Source: DAMCAP01 sp964369265
GTDB lineage: Bacteria > Bacillota > Clostridia > Oscillospirales > Ruminococcaceae
NCBI GenBank assembly: GCA_964369265.1
Contig: CAYJEV010000032.1
Location: forward strand, 1 to 16,516
Reading direction: 5' to 3'
DNA length: 16,516 nucleotides
Under the pieces are notes generated by a model, which was not told the origin of the DNA, made no database searches, and was given only the letters and a program-made list of their open reading frames with translations. Shown here in pieces: positions 1 through 6,556 of this stretch (its first letter is position 1; each line of letters begins with the position of its first letter). The position numbers and the translations under genes are program-made.

Positions 1-159
1 ATATTAGATTTCTTCTAAATCTAATATAAATAACCTCCACTACGTTCCGATTATTCATATTCCTCGCAGGGGCGATTTTGATGTCCTTGCTCTCGTCACT
101 ATGTGACAACCGAGCAAATGGACAATTTATATTAGATTTCTTCTAAATCTAATATAAAT
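1..159. repeat. Modular palindromic repeat, left copy
   Basis: This belongs to a dispersed non-coding repeat family also present at the right end of the window. Module A is a hairpin with arms ATTTATATTAGATTT and its exact complement around a 5-nt CTTCT loop. It is complete at 125-159 and truncated by the window edge at 1-31. Between the two A copies are a constant segment (32-81, including CCTCGCAGGGGCGATTTT at 62-79) and a variable hairpin (82-124). The variable hairpin pairs TGTCC 82-86 with GGACA 120-124, TTGCTC 87-92 with GAGCAA 112-117, and GTCAC 95-99 with GTGAC 103-107. No open reading frame explains it. The direct reading shows repeated, paired sequence; whether it acts as RNA, as a REP-like DNA element or as a MITE remnant is not visible. 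Confidence 0.85.
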
Positions 160-204
160 AAGAGCATAGCAGCTATACAAAATAGCTAATGCTCTTATTT
201 TTTT
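156..204 (+). terminator. Rho-independent terminator of an upstream gene
   Basis: A 12-bp outer stem (156-167 with 189-200, containing AAGAGCAT/ATGCTCTT) encloses a second 6-bp stem (AGCTAT 171-176 with ATAGCT 182-187) and a 5-nt loop. A run of seven T follows at 198-204. On the + strand this would end transcription entering from a gene left of the window. It insulates the aconitase operon from read-through. The stem directly abuts module A of the repeat. Confidence 0.8.
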
Positions 205-251
205 ATTGTTTATATAGAAAAAAACTATGTAATCTATGTTTTAATTAGTAT

Positions 252-281
252 TTTACAAATAGCTTTTAGCTAGTGTACTAT
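252..281 (+). promoter_or_regulatory. Candidate sigma-A promoter of the aconitase operon
   Basis: TTTACA at 252-257 and TACTAT at 276-281 are separated by 18 bp and lie about 80 bp upstream of the first start codon, after the terminator. Each hexamer is close to consensus but not perfect. It is the best candidate in the 205-362 interval, which holds no gene. Confidence 0.45.
260..272. promoter_or_regulatory. Candidate LysR-type T-N11-A operator
   Basis: TAGCT-TTT-AGCTA is a perfect interrupted dyad that fits the T-N11-A rule for LysR-type regulators. It falls in the spacer of the candidate promoter, between -35 and -10. The LysR gene at 4342-5235, in the same cluster, is the obvious candidate ligand. 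Site and regulator are linked by inference only. Confidence 0.35.
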
Positions 282-362
282 GTATTTGGAAGGGCTCAAT
301 TAGTCAAATAATTTAATGGTATTTACTTATTTCAGTTCATACAAAAATAACTAGGAGGTACT

Positions 363-2300
363 ATGAAAGAAAACTTAACAAGAAAAATCATAAAATCGCA
401 TCTTACTAAAGAAGCAAATCTTGTTCCAGACGAAGAAATCTACATCAAAATCGATCAAACCTTAACCCATGATATTACAGCAGTAATGGGATATTTAGCG
501 TTTGAGGCTTTAGATTTGGATAGAGTTAAGACTGAGGTTTCTGTTAGCTATCTTGACCATAACCTACTATATGTAGACAACAAAACTCCAGATGACCATA
601 TCTTCCTTCAATCTATCGCTAAGAAATATGGTATCTATCTATCAAGACCTGGCAATGGTATCTGCCATTCTGTTCAGTATGAGAAGTTTGGTATACCAGG
701 CAAAACGCTAATGGGAACAGACAGCCATACTACAACAGGCGGCGGAATTGGAATGTTTGCGATTGGTGCTGGAGGAATGGACGCAGCTTCTGCTATGGCG
801 GGCTTCCCAATGCGACTAAAAATGCCTAAGGTAGTTAAAGTAAACCTAACCGGCGAGCTTCAAGCTGGCGTTGCTGCTAAGGATGTCATCCTTGAAATGC
901 TGAGAATTTATGGCGTTAAAGGCGGACTCGGCAGAGTTTTTGAATATGTAGGCGAAGGATGCAAAACACTTTCAGTGCCTCAAAGAGGAACAATTGCTAA
1001 TATGGGGGCAGAACTTGGTGCTACTACTTCTATATTCGAAGCCGATGAAATTGTTAGAGATTTCTTTATATCTCAAGGTAGAGAGCAAGATTTTGTTGAG
1101 CTAAAGGCAGATGAGGGTTGTAGTTATGATGAAGAGATTACAATAAACCTAAGCGAGCTAGTTCCTTTAGTTGCTTGTCCTCATATGCCTGATCAAATAA
1201 AAACAATCAAAGAAGCTGGCAAAATAAAGGTTCAGCAAGTATATATTGGAAGCTGCACAAATGGATCATACACAGACATCAAAAAAGCTGCTCTTATTAT
1301 GAAGGGCAAGACTATACACGAAGATGTTAGTGTGACTGTTTCAGTTGCAACTAGACAAATTTTCAGGCAACTAATGCAAGAAGGGCTAATTGATGTACTA
1401 ATGGATGCTGGTGCCAGAATAACTGAAATTGCGTGTGGTGCGTGTACTGGTATTGGTCAAGCTCCAGCAACTGGCGGAGTTTCTATTAGAACTTCTAACC
1501 GTAACTTTAAAGGCAGAGGCGGCACAGCTGATGCTTCACTATATCTAGTAAGCCCAGAAGTTGCAGCTACAACAGCAATTTTAGGATATCTAGCAGAGCC
1601 TAGGGATTTGTTTGATGATCTTAGCTTCTTGTCTGAAGTTAAAGAACCAAAGCTTTATGTTAATAGCAACAATTTAATCATCCCTCCCCTTCCGCTTGAA
1701 GAAGCAAAGAAGGTTGAGATTATTAGAGGTCCAAATATTAAGCCACTACCTATTAACAACCCTGTTCCTCAAGAGCTTGAAGTTAAGGTTAGCTTAAAGG
1801 GCGGCGATAATATCTCCACAGATGATATCACACCAGCAAATGCGCAGTTCTCTTCTATGAGATCAAATATTCCTTTAATCGCTGAATATACATATTCAAG
1901 ATATGATGAGGACTTTGTTAGTAGAGCAAAAGAGCTTGGTAGTAGCATTATCATTGGCGGAGAAAACTATGGTCAAGGTTCTAGTAGAGAGCATGCTGCT
2001 ATCTCCCCTATGTTCTTAGGCGTTAAGGCTGTTATAACAAAATCTATTGCTAGAATACACAAAAACAACTTAATTAATCATGGAGTTGTATCTTTAATAT
2101 TTACAAATCCTGTTGATTATGATAATATTTCATTAGAGGACACTTTAAAAATCACTGATCTTCCAGCACAAATAAGAAACAAGAGGGTTATTGTTGAAAA
2201 CTTAACAACAGGAAAGAGCTTTGAAACGGTTGTTGAGATGTCTGATGACGAGATTGAAATTGTTTTAGCTGGTGGGCAATTACCTTTCTTAAAGAAATAG
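363..2300 (+). CDS. Aconitase-family hydratase (4Fe-4S), single-chain form
   Basis: This 645-residue protein is of the short single-chain aconitase type, with the swivel domain fused at the C-terminus. It would catalyse reversible hydration/dehydration of a tri- or dicarboxylate in the cytosol. Visible motifs are TDSH at 119-122 and the cluster ligands C298 (in GSCTNGS), C358 and C361 (CGAC). A GDNISTDDITPA segment lies at 481-492, and YGQGSSREH at 536-544 carries the active-site Ser-Arg of the swivel domain. All three cluster cysteines are present, so it should be active. The start is set by AGGAGG at 353-358, 4 nt before ATG. It leads a cluster with an aminotransferase and an RraA-like aldolase. 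It may be the organism's housekeeping aconitase, but this context suggests a dedicated substrate, such as a 4-methylene-2-oxo acid. The family is certain; the substrate is not. Confidence 0.93.
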   Translation: MKENLTRKIIKSHLTKEANLVPDEEIYIKIDQTLTHDITAVMGYLAFEALDLDRVKTEVSVSYLDHNLLYVDNKTPDDHIFLQSIAKKYGIYLSRPGNGICHSVQYEKFGIPGKTLMGTDSHTTTGGGIGMFAIGAGGMDAASAMAGFPMRLKMPKVVKVNLTGELQAGVAAKDVILEMLRIYGVKGGLGRVFEYVGEGCKTLSVPQRGTIANMGAELGATTSIFEADEIVRDFFISQGREQDFVELKADEGCSYDEEITINLSELVPLVACPHMPDQIKTIKEAGKIKVQQVYIGSCTNGSYTDIKKAALIMKGKTIHEDVSVTVSVATRQIFRQLMQEGLIDVLMDAGARITEIACGACTGIGQAPATGGVSIRTSNRNFKGRGGTADASLYLVSPEVAATTAILGYLAEPRDLFDDLSFLSEVKEPKLYVNSNNLIIPPLPLEEAKKVEIIRGPNIKPLPINNPVPQELEVKVSLKGGDNISTDDITPANAQFSSMRSNIPLIAEYTYSRYDEDFVSRAKELGSSIIIGGENYGQGSSREHAAISPMFLGVKAVITKSIARIHKNNLINHGVVSLIFTNPVDYDNISLEDTLKITDLPAQIRNKRVIVENLTTGKSFETVVEMSDDEIEIVLAGGQLPFLKK

Positions 2301-2374
2301 GTTTATATTAAAGTGTGGAAAATATTCCTTACCTTTAGATTAAATATTAAACACAGTTTAAGGAGAAAACAAAA

Positions 2375-3526
2375 ATGTTTAACAGAAAAATAGTTATGAT
2401 CCCAGGACCAACTCCAACAGTTAGAAGCATTCAAGATCAAATGGGCAGAGATACTTGTGCTTTTGGTGATGCTCAATTTGTTAAAGACTACAAGAGCGTT
2501 ATTGATGATGTGGCTATGCTACTAAACTGCTCTGGTCAAGCTTTTGTAATTGCTGGTACTGGTACTCTTGCAATGGAAATGGCTATCGCTAACAACACAA
2601 AGGCTGGAGATGACCTACTAATCGTTTCTAACGGCTTCTTTGGCGATAGATTCCTAGATGTTACAAAGAGAAAAGGCCTAAATGTTGATATCATCAGCGC
2701 TGAGTGGGGCGATGTTGTATCTGTTGATGCTATCGAAAAGAAGCTAAGCGAAAAGAGCTATGCTGCTGTAACTGTAACTCATGTTGATACTGCAACAGGT
2801 GCAGTTGCTCCAATTGAAGCAATTGGTAAGATGATTAATGAAAAATTCCCAAATACTATCTATATCGTTGATGGTGTTGCTGCGACTATGGGCGCTAGAG
2901 AAGATATGGACAATATGCATATTGACGTTCTGCTAACTGGTTCTCAAAAGGCGTTTGGTGTATCTCCTGGTCTTGCTATCCTTCTTGCTTCTAAGAAGTC
3001 TCTAGAAAGACGCGATACTTTAGGCGATACAATCCCAGAGTACTATGTTGACTACTATAAGTGGATTCCTATCATGCAAGATCCTTCTAAATACTTCGCT
3101 ACTCCTGCTGTAAACCTTGTTTGGGCTTTACAAGATAGCCTTCGTATTATCAAAGAAGAGGGTATCGAAAATAGATACAACAGACATGAAAAATGGGCAA
3201 GAGCTGTTAGAGAAGCTCTTAAAGCACTAGGCTTTGGCATTCTAGCTAAAGAAGGTGTAGAAGCTCCAACTCTATCTAACGCTATCTACATGGATGGTGT
3301 TGATGATGCTAAGTTTAGAGCTATGGTTCAAGAAGAGGGCATTATTGTTGCTGGTGGTCTTGCTGCTTATGCTGGCAAGCTGTTCAGAATTGGACATATG
3401 GGCAATGTTGACATGCATGACCTTGTTGGCTCTATCGCTGCAATTGAAAGAGTTCTATTCAAGATGGGCGTTGGCGATAAGCTTGGAGTTGGTGTTGGCG
3501 TATTCATGCGTGAAGCACTAAAATAA
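2375..3526 (+). CDS. Class V PLP-dependent aminotransferase (alanine/serine-glyoxylate type)
   Basis: This 383-residue protein is a fold-type I, class V aminotransferase of the alanine-glyoxylate/serine-pyruvate group. It opens with the typical PGPTPT segment (10-15). The cofactor-phosphate loop GTGTLAME is at 61-68, and HVDTATG is at 136-142. D166 (IVDGVA) should contact the pyridine nitrogen, and K192 in GSQKAF is the Schiff-base lysine. R338 in FRIGHMG is the expected carboxylate-binding arginine. It would move an amino group between an amino acid and glyoxylate or pyruvate. Amino donor and acceptor cannot be read from the sequence. AAGGAG at 2360-2365 precedes the ATG, and the gap from the aconitase gene is 74 bp with no terminator, so co-transcription is likely. 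Neighbouring hydratase and aldolase genes suggest it makes the 2-oxo acid that they process. Confidence 0.92.
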   Translation: MFNRKIVMIPGPTPTVRSIQDQMGRDTCAFGDAQFVKDYKSVIDDVAMLLNCSGQAFVIAGTGTLAMEMAIANNTKAGDDLLIVSNGFFGDRFLDVTKRKGLNVDIISAEWGDVVSVDAIEKKLSEKSYAAVTVTHVDTATGAVAPIEAIGKMINEKFPNTIYIVDGVAATMGAREDMDNMHIDVLLTGSQKAFGVSPGLAILLASKKSLERRDTLGDTIPEYYVDYYKWIPIMQDPSKYFATPAVNLVWALQDSLRIIKEEGIENRYNRHEKWARAVREALKALGFGILAKEGVEAPTLSNAIYMDGVDDAKFRAMVQEEGIIVAGGLAAYAGKLFRIGHMGNVDMHDLVGSIAAIERVLFKMGVGDKLGVGVGVFMREALK

Positions 3527-3548
3527 TCTAAAAAATACATTTAATAAC

Positions 3549-3593
3549 TAAAGGCTAAAGCGAGCTATCTAAAAATAACTTCTTTAGCCTTTA
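3549..3593 (+). other. Intercistronic hairpin between aminotransferase and RraA-like genes
   Basis: TAAAGGCTAAAG (3549-3560) and CTTTAGCCTTTA (3582-3593) form a perfect 12-bp stem around a 21-nt loop, in the 90-bp gap between the two genes. No real T-run follows, so it is a weak terminator at best. An mRNA processing or stability element, or partial attenuation, is equally possible. Confidence 0.5.
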
Positions 3594-3616
3594 ATATTAG
3601 AAAGCGAGGAATCGTA

Positions 3617-4294
3617 ATGAGCGATTTAAAAATTGGGTATAGAATAGTTGAGGAGATTGAAAGACCTTCTAAAGAGCTAGTTGAAAGAGTTGGTAAGTAT
3701 ACTGCTCCAGAATTATGTGATGGAACTATATTATACAACGCTATGGACTATCATATCAAACCGGTTACCACTAAAGAAAAAATTGTTGGAACAGCAATAA
3801 CTCTAAAGCTAATGATGGGCGATAGCCTTTTAGTAACAAAGGCTTTATCCCTTGCTAAGCCTGGCGATATCTTAGTTATAGACGCAAAAGGAACTGGAAA
3901 CAATGCTGTGTGGGGCGATCATAGAAGCCTTGTGAGCAAAAAGCTTGGTCTTGCTGGTGTTGTAATTGATGGAGCTGTTAGAGATATTGATGAAATTGAA
4001 GAAATTGGATTTCCTATCTTCTGCAAATCTATCACAGCAGGAAGCAGTACAAAGAACTCTAATGGCGAGATCAATGTGCCTATTTCTTGCGGTGGTGTTG
4101 TTGTAAATCCTGGCGATATAATTGTTGCTGATAGAAATGGTGTTTGCGTTGTTCCTCCAGCCTTTGCAGAGCAAATTATGGCTAACGCACAGGATAAGGT
4201 TGATAAAATGGAAAAGCTTAAAGCAGAAATTGAAGCGACTGATAACATTATCCCAGCTAACTTTGCTGAACAGCTTAAAAAACTTGGCTACTAA
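3617..4294 (+). CDS. RraA-like / 4-hydroxy-4-methyl-2-oxoglutarate aldolase-family protein
   Basis: This 225-residue protein belongs to the RraA/HMG-aldolase family, whose enzymatic members cleave 4-hydroxy-4-methyl-2-oxoglutarate or 4-carboxy-4-hydroxy-2-oxoadipate to pyruvate-type products and often decarboxylate oxaloacetate. The conserved metal and substrate segment is IDGAVRD (117-123), where R122 and D123 match the catalytic Arg-Asp pair of the characterised aldolases. GDHRS at 100-104 and the late DIIVADRNGVCVVP segment (167-180) are also typical. These residues favour an enzyme over the RNase E regulator RraA, which would have little role in a Gram-positive bacterium. AGCGAGGA precedes the ATG. 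It follows the aminotransferase after a 90-bp gap with a hairpin, and LysR starts 47 bp downstream. The aldolase role is probable; the exact substrate is inferred from context. Confidence 0.87.
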   Translation: MSDLKIGYRIVEEIERPSKELVERVGKYTAPELCDGTILYNAMDYHIKPVTTKEKIVGTAITLKLMMGDSLLVTKALSLAKPGDILVIDAKGTGNNAVWGDHRSLVSKKLGLAGVVIDGAVRDIDEIEEIGFPIFCKSITAGSSTKNSNGEINVPISCGGVVVNPGDIIVADRNGVCVVPPAFAEQIMANAQDKVDKMEKLKAEIEATDNIIPANFAEQLKKLGY

Positions 4295-4341
4295 AATCCC
4301 CTTTTAAAATATTGTTATAAACTTTAAGATGGAGGTATACA

Positions 4342-5235
4342 ATGGATATTAAACAACTAACATACATTTGCACTGTTGCTGAATATAAAAGTATAACAAA
4401 GGCGGCGAAACATTTATATATATCGCAGCCCTCGTTAAGCCATTATATATCAAAGCTTGAAGAAGAACTTGGAGTACGATTATTTGATAGAACCACTAAC
4501 CCTATTTCGCTTACATATGCTGGCGAGAAATATGTTGAAGCTGCTTATGACATGCTAAACACACAAAGCTCTATGCTTAAAGAGCTTAGCGATATTTCCC
4601 AAAGCAAAAAAGGCAGAATAAAGATTGGTATGCCTCGAGAAAGAGCAACTTATATGATGCCTCTCATGATGTCTGAATTTAAAAAGGTGTTCCCCAACAC
4701 TGAAATTCAAATGATTGAAGGAAACACTAGCTTGTTAATGAACTACCTTGAAAAAGGTAGAGTTGACTATGTTATTGCACCAAAGACTTATCTCAAAGGA
4801 GATTTTGATTTTGAGCATATATATAGCGATCCTCTATTACTTATTATATCCCACGAGCTTGCAGATAAATATAAGATTCCAACTGGCGAGGTCGACATTT
4901 CTTTACTTAAAGGAATGCCCTATATAAGCAGAGAAAGCGGACAAAGCATTAGAGAAACTGTCCGAAACTTGCTTGGTAAACGAAATATTGAGATGGATGT
5001 GGTTATAGAAACTGCAAGCAACATGACTGCTTATCGCCTTGCAACTGCTGGTCTTGGCGCTGCTATAGTTCCAGAAATGACTCTTAAAATAATTAAGAGC
5101 GTTAACGAAGCAGAACATAGACGTATAAGCGATCCTTCTGCTTGCCTTGAGATAGTCGCAATGTGGAGAAAAGATGCATATATGAGCCTCACAGAAAGAA
5201 AACTCCTCGACATTGCAAAAAGACTATTTGCATAA
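4342..5235 (+). CDS. LysR-family transcriptional regulator
   Basis: This 297-residue protein has the usual LysR length. The N-terminal winged HTH spans about residues 1-60 (SITKAAKHLYISQPSLSHYI, then LEEELGVRLFDRT). It is followed by a periplasmic-binding-protein-like effector domain (about 90-295). A GGAGG ribosome binding site at 4331-4335 sits 6 nt before ATG. It lies 47 bp after the RraA-like gene in the same direction with no terminator between, so it is probably the last gene of the same transcript. This differs from the more common divergent arrangement. The likely role is to switch the hydratase-aminotransferase-aldolase genes on in response to a pathway metabolite, possibly through the dyad at 260-272. 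The effector is unknown. Confidence 0.93.
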   Translation: MDIKQLTYICTVAEYKSITKAAKHLYISQPSLSHYISKLEEELGVRLFDRTTNPISLTYAGEKYVEAAYDMLNTQSSMLKELSDISQSKKGRIKIGMPRERATYMMPLMMSEFKKVFPNTEIQMIEGNTSLLMNYLEKGRVDYVIAPKTYLKGDFDFEHIYSDPLLLIISHELADKYKIPTGEVDISLLKGMPYISRESGQSIRETVRNLLGKRNIEMDVVIETASNMTAYRLATAGLGAAIVPEMTLKIIKSVNEAEHRRISDPSACLEIVAMWRKDAYMSLTERKLLDIAKRLFA

Positions 5236-5350
5236 ATTTGATTACTTAGATTTTAATGTGATTGGAGTGCAAAAGAGTATTCCCTACAATTTCACCAAAT
5301 ATACATTTTCTATTGTTGGTGCATATTATCACAAGATATAGATAACACAT

Positions 5351-5388
5351 AAACGACCCTCAGTTCAAATTGAACTGAGGGTCGTTTT
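5351..5388. terminator. Bidirectional terminator between convergent lysR and lacI
   Basis: AAACGACCCTCAGTTCAA (5351-5368) pairs perfectly with its complement at 5370-5387, an 18-bp arm pair around one central base (the true loop will be a few bases wider). GTTTTATTT follows on the + strand and GTTTATG on the - strand. The lacI stop codon (5387-5389) overlaps its edge. It marks the boundary of the two gene clusters. Confidence 0.9.
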
Positions 5389-6424
5389 ATTTCGAAATTA
5401 CTGTTTTGCGCTCAACTATTTCAAGAGGAATTCTAATAGATTGGCGAGGAAGCTCTGAGTTGTATTTTGTTTGCTTAATAATATCAACAGTCGCTTCAAT
5501 CATCTTGTCAATTGGTTGTCGAACTGTTGTTAAGGAATATGCAGCCCATGAAGACATTGGTATATCATCAAAGCCAACAACCGAAATATCCTCTGGAACT
5601 CTAAGCCCAAATTCATATCTCGCTACATCCATAACCCCCATCGCAATAAGGTCACTAGTACAAAATACTGCTGTTGGCTTGTTATATTTCTTAAACAATT
5701 TTCTCGCAGCCATGCAGCCAGACTCATATGAATACTCCGAAAATTCTTCCATCACATCATAAATATCATAATCGCTAAGCTTTGCTAAAAAGCCATCATG
5801 CCTTTTTATTTCAGAAGAAACCTCATCAATATACCCAATATAAGCTATATTTCTGTGCCCTCTAGAAGCGATATACTCTCCAGCAATCATTCCTCCAACA
5901 AGGTTATCACAATAAACGCAATGTGCATCAACATTTGACATATGTCTGTTAAATAAAATAATCGGTGTCTGCCTATTAACACAACTAGCAATTGAAGCCT
6001 TCGATATAGCTGGTGAAAGCACTACTATCGCATCTACCTGAAACTGAAGTACATTTTCTATTAGCTCATCTAACATTTTTTGCTCTTCCACTTTAAAAAT
6101 AAGGCATTTTTTGCCGGCTTTTTGTATTTCAGTTATAAGGCTGCTCTGAACCTCCTTATAGAAAGGACCGACACCAAAACCAACTACAACACCAACTATA
6201 TTTGTAATTCCACTACTTACTGCGCTAGCAATAAAGTTTCTTCTATAACCTAGCTCTGCTGCTGCTTTTAACACTCTTTCTCTAGCATCCTCAGCAACAG
6301 CTGCCGCATTGCTAGGGTTGAATACCCTTGACACTGTCGGCTGAGATACACCAGCTAGACGTGCTACATCTTTTGATGTTACAGCCTTTCTTGCATTACT
6401 ATTTTTTCTAATCAAGTTACTCAC
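5387..6424 (-). CDS. LacI-family transcriptional regulator
   Basis: This 345-residue protein has a LacI-type HTH at about residues 16-63 (SKDVARLAGVSQPTVSRVF) and a sugar-binding-protein-like effector domain (about 75-335), with the typical TSDLIAMGVM and VVGFDDIPMS segments. It represses target genes until an effector binds. The hinge helix is atypical: where most members have PNxxARxL, this has RNFIASAV, with V69 in place of the leucine that intercalates at the operator centre. The start is a GTG at 6424 with a poor ribosome binding site. A TTG three codons later (6413-6415) is preceded by GGGGTGAG and could be the real start. It lies 132 bp downstream of the symporter gene and has its own candidate promoter. 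It is the only LacI-family protein in the window and so the best candidate for binding the three GAATTCGTATTC sites. Confidence 0.93.
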   Translation of the reverse strand: MSNLIRKNSNARKAVTSKDVARLAGVSQPTVSRVFNPSNAAAVAEDARERVLKAAAELGYRRNFIASAVSSGITNIVGVVVGFGVGPFYKEVQSSLITEIQKAGKKCLIFKVEEQKMLDELIENVLQFQVDAIVVLSPAISKASIASCVNRQTPIILFNRHMSNVDAHCVYCDNLVGGMIAGEYIASRGHRNIAYIGYIDEVSSEIKRHDGFLAKLSDYDIYDVMEEFSEYSYESGCMAARKLFKKYNKPTAVFCTSDLIAMGVMDVARYEFGLRVPEDISVVGFDDIPMSSWAAYSLTTVRQPIDKMIEATVDIIKQTKYNSELPRQSIRIPLEIVERKTVISK

Positions 6425-6465
6425 CCCATTTCGCTTTGTTAAAAGAAGCCTTTAGTTCCTTATCT

Positions 6466-6494
6466 ATCTTACTATATTCGCGAATATTATTCAA
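6466..6494 (-). promoter_or_regulatory. Candidate lacI promoter
   Basis: Read on the - strand: TTGAAT (6494-6489), a 17-bp spacer, then TAAGAT (6471-6466), about 42 bp before the GTG start. Spacing is ideal and both hexamers are near consensus. It lets lacI be expressed independently of the operon upstream. Confidence 0.6.
6474..6487. promoter_or_regulatory. Palindrome in lacI promoter spacer, candidate autoregulatory operator
   Basis: ATATTCGCGAATAT is a perfect 14-bp palindrome lying wholly between the -35 and -10 of the lacI promoter. It shares the ATTCG half-site with the three sites upstream of the NTF2/MFS operon, although its centre is GC rather than CG. Autorepression by LacI is the natural reading. 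Confidence 0.5.
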
Positions 6495-6556
6495 GTATAA
6501 CAATGTAATTTTTAGTGATTTTTAGGCTTCTTCTAACAATTTCACCAATACTTTGA

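Larger units (their letters stand above)
6438..6537. repeat. Inverted repeat bracketing the lacI promoter
   Basis: Arms at 6438-6451 (GTTAAAAGAAGCCT) and 6524-6537 (AGGCTTCTTCTAAC) match at 13 of 14 positions in inverted orientation, 72 bp apart, on either side of the lacI promoter and palindrome. It could fold in read-through transcripts from the symporter gene or be a regulator site pair. A chance origin is possible. Confidence 0.35.

Noticed and set aside
1..159. Insertion sequence end or transposon
   Set aside because: No transposase, no clear terminal inverted repeat pair around a cargo, and no target duplication could be identified.
3872..4248. Antisense frames of about 100 codons within the RraA-like gene
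   Set aside because: They lie entirely within a well-supported gene, have no ribosome binding site and no recognisable protein features.
3617..4294. RNase E inhibitor RraA or menaquinone methyltransferase (old MenG label)
   Set aside because: The Arg-Asp aldolase pair is present and the context is metabolic; these older names for the family do not fit.
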